In this document: one piece after another, positions 12,929 to 20,418 of the stretch
How the letters are laid out: the number at the start of each line of letters is the position of its first letter
How positions within the stretch are numbered: position 1 is the stretch's first letter
Source: CAYSHJ01 sp964589725
Lineage (GTDB): Bacteria > Planctomycetota > Planctomycetia > Planctomycetales > Planctomycetaceae
DNA: 20,418 bases
Assembly (NCBI GenBank): GCA_964589725.1
Contig: CAZPUJ010000594.1
Location: 1-20,418 of the forward strand
Direction: 5' to 3'
The notes under the pieces: generated by a model
Databases searched by the model: none
What the model was told of the DNA's origin: nothing
What the model saw: only the letters and a program-made list of their open reading frames with translations
Made by a program: the position numbers and the translations under genes

Positions 12929-15196
12929 TCAATTCGCCTTGCGACGAGTGTCCCGATTCTGACTGTTGTCGAATGCTGCGTGAGACGTTGTCTCGGTGGT
13001 CGCGTTGGACGTGAATTTGATGAGCAGCGGCGTCTCCCCCACGGTCGAAGTGTCCTTGGTCAGTTCTTTGGCCGCGGGTTCTTCCAGATGCCATTCCGCG
13101 TAACTGTCGCCGACGTGGCCGGTGGTTTGAGCGCGGTAAAGTCGTTGATACGCGGCACAGGATTGCAGCAGTGCGTCATGCGAGCCGGTTGCGACCAGGC
13201 GGCCCTGTTCCAAAACGACGATCCGCGTCGCGAAGTCCAGCAGTCGCGGCGTGACCGAGTGCGTGATCAGGAACACAGTGCGGCCTTTGACGAAGTCTCC
13301 CAAGCATTGATGGATCATCGACTCGCTTTGAGCATCCACGGCCGAGGTCGCTTCGTCGAGAATCAGGATCGACGGATCGCGAAGCAACGCGCGGGCCAAC
13401 GCGACGCGCTGACGCTGTCCGCCGGAGAGGCGGCCACCGCGCGGACCAACAACTGTATCGAAACCTTCGGGAAGCAAATCGAAAAGCTGCGGCACGTGGG
13501 CCTTCGTGGCCGCGGAGACAATCTCGTCGTGTGTCGCGTCGGGTTTGCCGTAACGGATGTTTTCAAGGATCGTGTCGTCGAACAGCAGCGTTTCTTGAGT
13601 CACCACGCCGATCTGGCTGCGCAAGTCGCGCAGCCGCACGTTGCGGATGTCGATGCCATCAATCAACACCGCCCCGAGATCCGGGTCGTAATAGCGCGGC
13701 AGCAAATTCACGAGCGTGGACTTGCCGGACCCGTTCTCGCCGACAACCACGATGACCTCGCCGGCGGCGACTTTTAATGTGATATCGTTGAGCGCGGGCG
13801 GGCGGGCGATGCCGTCGGGGGTCGATGCGTACTTGAACGAGACTTTCTTGAAGCTGATCGCCTGCGAATGCCGCGGCAGAGTCTGCGGTTTCTCCGTCTG
13901 CCTGAGCAGCGGTTGCCAGGACATCATCTCGAAGACTCGTTCGGTCGCGGCGGCGGCGCGTTTCAACTTCGTGTAAACCGACGACAATTTCCGCACCGGG
14001 TCGAGCACTCCCGCCAAAAAGGCATACAGCACCGAAAGATGTTCGATCTCCATCGATTCGGCGGTTAGCTTGATCCCCCAAATGGTGTCAGTGTGGCGCA
14101 GCACCAGGTACGCGCCGGGCAGCAGCGAGACACACACCGCGAACACCCCTAGCAACTCGGTCGTCGGACCGGTCAAGGCATCGATCCGCGCGACCTGCAT
14201 CGCCTTTTGGTAGTACTCTTTGTTCTCGCGGTGAAACCGTTGGCGATGTCGGCGAGCTCCGTTGAAGGCGATGACGATCTTCATTCCATCAAACGTCTCT
14301 TCCAGCGATTTGTAGATGCGCGACATCCGCTCCATCATGTGGTGACTAGCCCGTTTTAAGAGCTGGCCGTAGCGGTGAAAGACCGCCGCCATCAACGGCA
14401 CGAAGACCAGCGATAGCAGCGTCAGTTGCCAGTTCACGTAAAACGCGGCGACGATGCAAGCCAGGGCCTTGAGCGGTTCGCGAACGATCTTACCCCCCAA
14501 CAGATTCAACCCGTCGGCCGCGATGCCGATGTCGTTCGTGAACCGCGACATCAGTTCGGAGCTGCCGCGCAGTGATAACGTCTGATAATCCAATTCGAGC
14601 GCATGCCGGAAGCAGTCTTTGCGCAGCGCGAGCACGGACAACTCGACGACGCTGCACACGAGCAGTTCCTGAATGAACATCGCCGTGCCCTTGAGGATCG
14701 TGATCAGCACGAGCACTCCCAGGATCAGCGCGTACGTGTCGAATTGATCGCGCGGCAACCAAGCCATGAAGTATGTCTGCACCCACCGCAAGGCCACCAA
14801 CCGCTGTGAGGCCGCGATGAGCTTACGGCGTTCACGATCCTGATGCTTCAGCAGCGTGACTTCGTCCACCGACTGATGCTCATTAGCACCCGTCTGGGTG
14901 CCAACGGCGGATTCTTGGGCCTTCAATCTTTCGACACGCTGCTCCAGATCACGGAGCGTCTGTTCGCGGTGCGTGATGGCGGCGGCGGACTCTTTGATTT
15001 CGGCCGCCATGTACGTGTCGAGGCTCTGCCCTTGCAGCAACACTTTGACAATCAAGAACGTGAACGAAAGCGTGGCGGCCCACAGCGCGGCCACCAGCAC
15101 CGCGAAGAAGATCGAGAGATAGACCTTCGAGCGGTTCCGCCAAACGTACGGCAACAGGCGAGCGAACTGATCCACGTGGTTCCATCCTGGAGGCAT
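12929..15196 (-). CDS. ABC exporter half-transporter (fused membrane and ATPase domains)
   Basis: The 755-residue product is an MsbA-like exporter half that should work as a dimer in the inner membrane. Hydrophobic segments lie near 27-54, 154-180, 243-272, 345-368 and 385-398. The ATPase domain has Walker A GENGSGKST (486-494), Q-loop Gln534, signature LSGGQ (590-594), Walker B LILDE (611-615) and switch His646. Two features are unusual. A charged, probably coiled-coil loop of about 90 residues (60-150) lies between the first two membrane segments. A polar tail of about 65 residues follows the ATPase domain. Substrate is unknown; lipid or lipopeptide export would be typical. ATG 15196 is chosen; GTG 15175, with AGGA nine bases upstream, is a good alternative. 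It is convergent with the haem gene and divergent from the lipoprotein gene (210-bp shared upstream region). Confidence 0.9.
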   Translation of the reverse strand: MPPGWNHVDQFARLLPYVWRNRSKVYLSIFFAVLVAALWAATLSFTFLIVKVLLQGQSLDTYMAAEIKESAAAITHREQTLRDLEQRVERLKAQESAVGTQTGANEHQSVDEVTLLKHQDRERRKLIAASQRLVALRWVQTYFMAWLPRDQFDTYALILGVLVLITILKGTAMFIQELLVCSVVELSVLALRKDCFRHALELDYQTLSLRGSSELMSRFTNDIGIAADGLNLLGGKIVREPLKALACIVAAFYVNWQLTLLSLVFVPLMAAVFHRYGQLLKRASHHMMERMSRIYKSLEETFDGMKIVIAFNGARRHRQRFHRENKEYYQKAMQVARIDALTGPTTELLGVFAVCVSLLPGAYLVLRHTDTIWGIKLTAESMEIEHLSVLYAFLAGVLDPVRKLSSVYTKLKRAAAATERVFEMMSWQPLLRQTEKPQTLPRHSQAISFKKVSFKYASTPDGIARPPALNDITLKVAAGEVIVVVGENGSGKSTLVNLLPRYYDPDLGAVLIDGIDIRNVRLRDLRSQIGVVTQETLLFDDTILENIRYGKPDATHDEIVSAATKAHVPQLFDLLPEGFDTVVGPRGGRLSGGQRQRVALARALLRDPSILILDEATSAVDAQSESMIHQCLGDFVKGRTVFLITHSVTPRLLDFATRIVVLEQGRLVATGSHDALLQSCAAYQRLYRAQTTGHVGDSYAEWHLEEPAAKELTKDTSTVGETPLLIKFTSNATTETTSHAAFDNSQNRDTRRKAN

Positions 15197-15406
15197 CCAC
15201 TCGAACGCAACTCCGGCGTTCCAAAGGGAGGGGATTACAGCCCGCCAAGCCGGTTGGTGTCCAGATGAAATCAGCACTGACAAAATCGGACTTGAGGTGA
15301 ACCGACGAAGGCAATACCGTCTCGCCCCTTCATGAGGTTTGGCGAGACTTCCGTGACTGGAGCTCACTGCTCGGAAGCTGTGTTCCAAGGTGACAAGGAT
15401 GTCTGC

Positions 15407-17314
15407 ATGAAGTGCCGTGGTCTGGGATTGATCGTCTGCCTGTTTGGCGTGTGCGAATTGACCGGCTGCGCCTCGGGACCGTCGCACAGTTTGTTTGTGC
15501 GGAATTCTCGGACGACCACGAACAAAGATCGGTCGCGTGCGGCGCAAGAACCGACCGAGTTGAAGACCAAAGACGCGGACTTTGCGAAACATGACGAGAC
15601 CATTCGCGGTCGAGCAGAAAAAGACGCCAAGCTAAGCCGCGCCGAACGAGACCAGCCGACAAAGCGTCCTCTGCTCGAACTGCCCGACGATCTTCCCGAG
15701 CGTGCAGAACGACATCCACGAACACCGAATGACGATTGGGAACCAGCGAACAACAAACTCGAACTCGTCGACGGATTGACCAGCATTGATCACCGAATCG
15801 ACAAGACGGAGCCTTCCGGAGGACAGTTTGATGTCTCCAGCGGTGGAACGCGGGACAATGGCTTTGCGGCGATTGAAGCTCCCGCGCCAAAGCGGCGTTC
15901 CAGCAGCGGCGCTGTGGATGACTTACCTTCAGCGCCAAGAGCGTTCCCCGTACCGCCGGTAGCGCGCCAGCTTCCAACACAATCACCGCTCGATGAACTC
16001 GGCCAAAAGACTCGTGTCCACTTGAACGACCGGTCGGCTGACGACGCTAAGAACGACGGTCCGCCGATCAATCGAACCTCAATTGATGTGGTGCCGACGA
16101 TCGACCGATCTGTCATCCCCGCCGAGTTCTTGTCCGACTCGTCATCTTCGGAAGTGGTCCCGGCCGGTGGAGTGCGATCAGCGACCGGGACTCCGCCGTG
16201 GCTGGGCAATAATGCCGGCTCGGCGTTTTCGCAGTCGATCTTCGACGCTGACTTGGCGAATGGGTTGGTACCGCGTTCAAACGCTGGCGGTCCGCGCCCT
16301 TCGACATGGACCGAACTCCCTACCCCGCGCCCTGAAACGAATGCACCGCCTTCAGGCTCTTCGACTCCCGATCTTTGGCCGCGACGACCCGCCACAACGG
16401 CGACTACTCCCGCGTTTGCGAATCCGGCAACGAATGTTCAACTGGCCGGTGCCAACCAGTCCAATCCGAACCCCGGCGTCATCCCCGGCATCGATTTCGC
16501 GACGACGACTGGCCAGCTTCGACCGTCGCCACCGAATGTCCCCGTGCTGACCAACATCCCTGCGGGAGCACCCGTGGCCATCACTCCGTTCGTGACTGCC
16601 CCCGAACTGGAACGACTGATCACGCAAGAAACCGTTGAGTCAGCCATGATGACTCCCGGCGAGACCGAGGCCGAACGGCACGCGTATCTGTGCAAGCATG
16701 TCCAATTGCGGCTGCTGCATCTGATCGCCGGCCAAATGGACCGAGCGTTGCAACCGGTCCCCGGAATCGACCCCGCCGATCAAGAATTCTGGCAGCAGAT
16801 GCTCTGGGCCATCGCAAACTACTTTGACATGCAGGGCATGCCGGACAGCGCGGAACGAGCGACGCAGACGATCGCTCAGTTGCAAGCGGCTTCACTGCGG
16901 CTGCAAGAGAAAGCTCGGCTGGAGCTGAAGAATCTGGCCTTCTGCCACAAGATCACCAGTTTTGGCATTTATCAGCGATTCAAACGCGATCAATTCACGC
17001 CCGGCCAACAGGTACTGCTGTACGCCGAAGCCGCGAACTTCAAGAGTGAACCGTCCTCCGACGGTCAGTTCCGCACGTTGATGAAGTCGACCATCGACAT
17101 CCACGAAGGAGGACCGCAAGGCCGCATCCTGGAGAGTATCCCGTTCAAACCGTCCGAAGATCGCTGCCGCAATCACCGTAGAGACTATTTTCACAGCTAC
17201 GAGTTCGCGATCCCGCAAGGCATCAACCCCGGCCCGCACGTGTTGCGGCTGACGGTGGAAGATCAATTGGGCCGGAAGACCGCCTCGGCGACGATGAACT
17301 TCACGGTCGAGTGA
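15407..17314 (+). CDS. Proline-rich lipoprotein of unknown function
   Basis: The 635-residue product starts at ATG 15407, with AAGGA seven bases upstream. Residues 1-21 are a lipoprotein signal, with lipobox LTGC giving lipidated Cys21, so the mature protein is membrane anchored. Residues about 25-410 are polar, low-complexity, Pro/Ser/Thr/Asn rich and probably disordered. Residues about 415-635 are an ordered domain: a helical part (LRLLHLIAGQMDRAL; QEFWQQMLWAIANYF) and a beta-rich part (FKRDQFTPGQQVLLYAEAAN; HVLRLTVEDQLGRKTASATM) resembling an Ig-like fold. I do not recognise the family; I have the impression it is planctomycete-specific. It is divergent from the ABC exporter, which might suggest shared regulation. 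Confidence 0.85.
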   Translation: MKCRGLGLIVCLFGVCELTGCASGPSHSLFVRNSRTTTNKDRSRAAQEPTELKTKDADFAKHDETIRGRAEKDAKLSRAERDQPTKRPLLELPDDLPERAERHPRTPNDDWEPANNKLELVDGLTSIDHRIDKTEPSGGQFDVSSGGTRDNGFAAIEAPAPKRRSSSGAVDDLPSAPRAFPVPPVARQLPTQSPLDELGQKTRVHLNDRSADDAKNDGPPINRTSIDVVPTIDRSVIPAEFLSDSSSSEVVPAGGVRSATGTPPWLGNNAGSAFSQSIFDADLANGLVPRSNAGGPRPSTWTELPTPRPETNAPPSGSSTPDLWPRRPATTATTPAFANPATNVQLAGANQSNPNPGVIPGIDFATTTGQLRPSPPNVPVLTNIPAGAPVAITPFVTAPELERLITQETVESAMMTPGETEAERHAYLCKHVQLRLLHLIAGQMDRALQPVPGIDPADQEFWQQMLWAIANYFDMQGMPDSAERATQTIAQLQAASLRLQEKARLELKNLAFCHKITSFGIYQRFKRDQFTPGQQVLLYAEAANFKSEPSSDGQFRTLMKSTIDIHEGGPQGRILESIPFKPSEDRCRNHRRDYFHSYEFAIPQGINPGPHVLRLTVEDQLGRKTASATMNFTVE

Positions 17315-17346
17315 GTCAGTCGTTCCGCCTTGAGGTGGTTCCGCGA

Positions 17347-17368
17347 TCCCGCCTGAAGACGGGACTCC
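17347..17368 (-). repeat. Solo REP-like hairpin J between convergent genes
   Basis: On the minus strand a GGAG head is followed by stem TCCCGTC (one G-T wobble) and loop TTCA. It lies in the 60-bp gap between two convergent stop codons and ends 7 bp before the stop codon of the DUF1571 gene. It could act as a bidirectional transcription barrier, but it has no T-tract. Confidence 0.65.
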
Positions 17369-17374
17369 CACGAT

Positions 17375-18451
17375 CTATTGCAGCTTGGTCTGCGAGAAAT
17401 CGTCGAGCTTCACCTGCGCCTCAAAGTCGATTTTCTGATAGGCGTAGAACTCCAGCAGCGTCGTCTGGTCGAGCTTTTGCGGGTCAGCACCGCGCACCTT
17501 GTCCGGCCAGCCGTAGCAGCGTACGCAGATCGGCAGCTTTGTTTGGCTGTCGATAAAAATCATCGTCTTGCGATATTCTTTCTTATCGTCTGGTGACGCC
17601 TCGGGTTTCGAGTATTCGATCACGAAGCAGAGGCACTCGCGGCCGTCGAACTGTTGTCGTTCGAGCAATGTGGCGGTGACTCCCGATTCCGCTTTGAGAT
17701 CCTTCGCCCGATGCTGACGGGTGATCTTGACCAGCTCCAGCAAACCGACCTTAGTCACCGGGTAACGGGAATACTTGAGCGCGATCGCTCCGCTGGGATT
17801 GAGCGAGATCACTCCCAGCCGGCTTTCAATTCCCGTCAGCTTGCGGACGAGCATCTCGCCGTCGTTCTCGCCATCAGCGAACAGCACCCGCTGTCCGGTG
17901 TCTTTGCCACCTTCCCATTTCATGAACACTCGCATTGGCTGGTGATACAGACGCAGTTGGATCACTTGCAGGTCGGTGAGGGCGTCGCCGATTCGTTCCT
18001 GTTTGACAAACGTGGCCGAGTAACCTGAGGTCTTTTCCAAACGAAGCTGCGCTTCCGCCAGGCAACGTTCGCTTTCGAGCAGGGCCTCTTTACCGGTGAG
18101 TTTCGGCGTGTCGTTGGCGGCAACGGCCGTTTCGGATTTGTCACCGGGGACTCCTATGTTGTCATCGCCGGAGTTCGGATGGTTGCCGAGCAACTTCTCC
18201 ACATTCGCCAGTAGTTCTGCGGAATTCGATTGTCCCGGGTCCGTGCCGGCGGTGATGGGTTGAGCGTGGAAGTACAGCAACCCCAGTGCGCACGAAACCA
18301 CGACCGAGCCGAGCATGTTGTGCCCGTGCGGATTTCGGCGCAGGTGTCGCACCACGTGCGGAAGTGCGCGAGATGGATTGGTCAGCTTGATCAGCCCGCT
18401 TGATGAAGCAAGCCAATTCCAGCGACGGAGGATCTGTGAGATGCGCTGCAT
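17375..18451 (-). CDS. DUF1571 protein, membrane-anchored or exported
   Basis: The 358-residue product carries a C-terminal domain (about 125-355) that I assign to DUF1571, a family common in planctomycetes. Motifs: SGYSATFVKQERIGDALTDL, YHQPMRVFMKWEGGKDTGQR, LVRKLTGIESRLG and FIDSQTKLPICVRCYGWPD. The pattern recalls the LolA/LppX-type open-barrel fold, which binds lipid or lipoprotein chains, but this is only a structural guess. Residues 46-64 form one hydrophobic segment after a basic N-terminus, so it is a signal anchor or a long signal peptide. ATG 18451 is chosen, with AAGG about 11 bases upstream; ATG at residue 46 is an alternative. Upstream in-frame codons add only Arg-rich sequence. 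It is convergent with the lipoprotein gene. Confidence 0.8.
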   Translation of the reverse strand: MQRISQILRRWNWLASSSGLIKLTNPSRALPHVVRHLRRNPHGHNMLGSVVVSCALGLLYFHAQPITAGTDPGQSNSAELLANVEKLLGNHPNSGDDNIGVPGDKSETAVAANDTPKLTGKEALLESERCLAEAQLRLEKTSGYSATFVKQERIGDALTDLQVIQLRLYHQPMRVFMKWEGGKDTGQRVLFADGENDGEMLVRKLTGIESRLGVISLNPSGAIALKYSRYPVTKVGLLELVKITRQHRAKDLKAESGVTATLLERQQFDGRECLCFVIEYSKPEASPDDKKEYRKTMIFIDSQTKLPICVRCYGWPDKVRGADPQKLDQTTLLEFYAYQKIDFEAQVKLDDFSQTKLQ

Positions 18452-19083
18452 ACGGCCAACTACCTTGTGGCTCACGCGTGATGCGGTTGGCCGGCGAACG
18501 TCAGGATCCTCTGGCGTGAACAAGCGAACGCGTATCCGCGGTGAGCGACGATGAGACGTGATGTCACGGTTCCGAATGTCCCGCAGGTCCGTCCGCAAGA
18601 AGCGTAGTCAGACGTGAAAATCGACCCCCCGACCCGGTCTTTGTGAAGAGATTTGTCACTCGCCGGTCAGCCGTTGCCGTGGGCTTGCCGGGGACGGTGA
18701 GCAGATCCGTCTTTTCGCGGTCAACCTGCGTTGCTTCCGCGATCCAATCGGGCGGAAAGTTTCGGGGAAGCCGTCGCCTTTACCTAATCGGCAAACTGTG
18801 TCCACGAAGTGTCCACCGCGAGGGGTTTCTTCCGCCTTCGAGAAGTCGAGGCGAAGATATGCGGGAATTGCGCGAGCAATCTGCTGGCTGATCGACTGAC
18901 ACTCACCAAAGCCGCGAAGCGAGGCGCATTGCAGACCCGATTTCCCGGCGGCTGATGTCGCCGTGCTCACCTGCGGCCCACACTATTACAATAGACCTGA
19001 CCTCAACGAAGACAAGTCCTTCGCCGCCGAGATTTCAATTGGCTTGCCACGGTCGGCCGAAAAGTGCTGGGAGGAATCGATTA
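18452..19083. other. Intergenic region without a recognisable gene
   Basis: These 632 bp lie between two minus-strand genes. The only sizeable minus frame (about 18970-18656, 104 codons) is Arg/Ser rich, overlaps an equally open plus frame and matches nothing I know. I see no REP-like hairpin and no clear promoter. The region may hold regulatory DNA or a decayed gene. Confidence 0.45.
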
Positions 19084-20073
19084 TTACTTATCACCGGATC
19101 GAGCGTCCAGATCGGGAACTAGCTCGAGCAGCACGTCCGTGCCGGCTGGAGGAATGCGTTCCGTCCAAGCTTCCCACAGCAAATTCGTTTCACCATCGGA
19201 CGAGCTTTTCGCCGTGAGGTCGATCATGGCGGACGGAAAATTCGCCACGCAAATCAGGTCGCCTCCCTCGGCGAGATAGGACTTCGTCTTCGTCTGCTCG
19301 TCGACGAAGAAGCCGCTGCCGGTGAAGACCCATGGCGCGTCGAGTTGCTTGGGCTGCGTGCTCTCAAAAAACTTCGTGATCGTCTTGCGGAACTTTTCGT
19401 GCTTCGACATGGCTAAGAACTCATCCCGCTGCTTCGCCGTCATGTGCCCAAACCAATACAGCTCTTTGTTCTTTTCGTCCCACTTCAACTCGGAACCTTC
19501 CTTGATTTCGACTCCTTTCGGCAGCTCATCAAACGGCTCGACAAAGAACCTTCGCGACGAATTGCGAATCCACTTTTCGACCGGCTCGCGATGCGGCTTC
19601 CCCTGTTTGTCGGTCCACTGACAGAAGATGCGGATGCGAGTCCCGGTCGGCGGTGAGTACTCCGGCTGAAACCTCACCGGCGATCCGGCCTTCGCGCCGA
19701 GAGCCAACAGGCCGGTATGAATCACGTACGCTTCGGACTCGATCGCCAGGATCGACTCGTGCTCCTTCGTTTGCTTCAGGCAGCAGAGCATTTCCAGCAA
19801 CCCTTCGCGGAGCACGACTTTCGTCTTCAACAACAGCCGCTTGCCGGAGACATCCAACAACACGGTCGCCTGCTTGTTGAGCGGGACTGGCTCTTTTGAT
19901 TTCGCCGCTTTGTCCTGCGAAACGCCGCCGGGTGGTTCGGCGGCGAACAGCCAACCGCCGATCGCGAATGCCGTAGCGCTCAGCACTGCCAACGTGCTCA
20001 ATAAAGCTCGTCGGCCCAACGAATGATGGATGACAACGGTCGAAGACTCGATGGGGCATCGTGGCCTAAGCAT
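19084..20073 (-). CDS. YdjY-domain exported or membrane-anchored protein
   Basis: The 329-residue product has an N-terminal basic stretch and one hydrophobic segment (22-43), with FAAEPPGG as a likely cleavage or anchor boundary. The YdjY-type domain spans about 65-165: LLLKTKVVLREGLLEMLCCL, then KQTKEHESIL (100-109), VIHTGLLALGAKAGSPVRFQ and GTRIRIFCQWTDKQGKP. Its biochemical role is unknown. The C-terminal half (170-329) includes FVEPFDELPKGVEIKEG, PWVFTGSGFFVDEQTKTKSY and DLICVANFPSAMIDLTAKSS, a second part also seen in planctomycete members as I recall. The start is ATG 20073, because GGAG lies six bases before it; the upstream TTG 20085 would bury that site in the coding region. Acts alone as far as the window shows. 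Confidence 0.82.
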   Translation of the reverse strand: MLRPRCPIESSTVVIHHSLGRRALLSTLAVLSATAFAIGGWLFAAEPPGGVSQDKAAKSKEPVPLNKQATVLLDVSGKRLLLKTKVVLREGLLEMLCCLKQTKEHESILAIESEAYVIHTGLLALGAKAGSPVRFQPEYSPPTGTRIRIFCQWTDKQGKPHREPVEKWIRNSSRRFFVEPFDELPKGVEIKEGSELKWDEKNKELYWFGHMTAKQRDEFLAMSKHEKFRKTITKFFESTQPKQLDAPWVFTGSGFFVDEQTKTKSYLAEGGDLICVANFPSAMIDLTAKSSSDGETNLLWEAWTERIPPAGTDVLLELVPDLDARSGDK

Positions 20074-20161
20074 ATTGATCTCCAAAAGACAGTCGCGAAC
20101 GGGCCGTCGAATTCCTTAACTCGAATTGCGCACGCTCCTCACGTATCAGTGACACACTGTC

Positions 20162-20229
20162 GTAGCTGAATTCGCCAGAATTCAGGCACAACGTCCATCG
20201 ACGCACTGAATTCTGGCGAATTCAGCTAC
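20162..20229. repeat. REPIN-like inverted pair H, intergenic
   Basis: Perfect 24-nt arms (20162-20185 and 20206-20229) flank 20 nt. Each has a GTAG head, stem CTGAATTC and loop GCCA. The core TTCGCCAGAA is the same as in pair A, while four of the five outer base pairs differ, with both sides changed. It lies upstream of the YdjY-domain gene. Confidence 0.92.
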
Positions 20230-20234
20230 CACTT

Positions 20235-20277
20235 GGTGCGCAAACCGGGTTAAGAGTATACGCGCCGGAATCGCACC
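20235..20277. other. Nested inverted repeat, possible hairpin
   Basis: GGTGCG (20235-20240) can pair with CGCACC (20272-20277), and inside it CCGG (20245-20248) with CCGG (20265-20268), leaving a 16-nt loop. It lies 60 bp downstream of the minus-strand gene end at 20338 and could help 3'-end formation. There is no T-tract. Confidence 0.3.
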
Positions 20278-20337
20278 GCGTGCATGAGTATCTTGGCGAA
20301 AGTTCCGACGTAAGTGTCGAAAAACTGGCCGGAGCCG

Positions 20338-20418
20338 CTACGATATTTTCTCCAACCATGCGAGCAAATCGGCCACAAATACCTCCGGCCGCGGTTCGAA
20401 TTCCAGCGTGTGTTGAGC
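20338..20418 (-). CDS. C-terminal end of a minus-strand gene, possibly an alpha/beta hydrolase
   Basis: Read from the right edge, 26 codons are open and end in TAG at 20340-20338. The peptide ends FVADLLAWLEKIS after HTLEFEPRPEV. A short basic/aromatic stretch followed by a terminal amphipathic helix is common at the end of alpha/beta hydrolases and esterases, but this fragment is too short for a safe assignment. Confidence 0.5.
   Translation of the reverse strand, partial: AQHTLEFEPRPEVFVADLLAWLEKIS

Noticed and set aside
12980..13777. Plus-strand frame of 265 codons opposite the ABC ATPase domain
   Set aside because: The minus strand shows all ABC motifs; the plus frame has no recognisable feature.
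15197..15592. Longer 887-residue form of the ABC exporter
   Set aside because: The extra 132 residues are Arg/Ser rich, lack conservation features and run over the divergent lipoprotein gene.
18656..18970. 104-codon minus-strand frame
   Set aside because: Low-information sequence overlapping an equally open plus frame, with no clear ribosome binding site or family match.
1..20418. CRISPR array or composite transposon explanation for the repeats
   Set aside because: Repeats are not regularly spaced direct repeats, there are no spacers or cas genes, and no transposase or target-site duplications were seen.

Overview
The window most likely comes from a planctomycete chromosome. I infer this from gene content: a large secreted DUF1549/DUF1553 (PSCyt2/PSD1-type) haem protein, a PQQ-like beta-propeller protein with a WPQWRG start, DUF1571 and YdjY-type exported proteins, and a proline-rich lipoprotein with no family I recognise. 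No rRNA, tRNA, CRISPR array, transposase or phage gene is visible.

Layout. On the left, a minus-strand pair (GTP cyclohydrolase I folE, then a SOUL haem-binding-type protein cut by the window edge) faces a plus-strand run across a 386-bp intergenic region. The run is csrA, a MerR-type regulator with a cobalamin-fold domain, a PQQ-like propeller protein, an FAD oxidoreductase, a DUF1365 protein, two different Cfa-type SAM methyltransferases and a DUF1295 membrane reductase-like protein. The first genes are tightly packed (39-bp and 7-bp gaps, then two 4-bp ATGA overlaps). The later gaps are 48, 177 and 96 bp. A secreted haem protein follows on the same strand, convergent with a half-size ABC exporter. 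A lipoprotein is divergent from the exporter and convergent with a DUF1571 protein. A YdjY-domain protein and the tail of another minus-strand gene close the window.

How the genes work together. FAD oxidoreductase, DUF1365, Cfa-type methyltransferases and DUF1295 form a recognisable module for modifying unsaturated acyl chains of membrane lipids, giving cyclopropane, methyl-branched or furan-type products. The nearby folE and MerR/B12-fold regulator recall the light-responsive LitR/CarH regulons of other bacteria. I therefore propose a photo-oxidative or membrane-stress lipid-remodelling locus. The regulator lacks the usual cobalamin-ligating His, and the first methyltransferase has lost two of five bicarbonate-site residues.

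The most unusual feature is a dense set of small palindromic elements. Each unit is about 24 nt: a tetranucleotide head (GTAG in most, GGAG in others, degenerate in some), then a 7-9 bp stem with usually a 4-nt loop. Most occur as inverted pairs with the heads outward. This is the architecture of REP/REPIN elements mobilised by RAYT transposases. At least six stem sequences occur, and two families show compensatory stem changes around an identical core. They are concentrated in the lipid operon. Four genes carry them in frame: one forms the hydrophobic core of a signal peptide, one a loop of an Ig-like domain, one a linker in DUF1365, and one an internal insert plus the C-terminal tail of the FAD enzyme. 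Another supplies the stop codon of the first methyltransferase.
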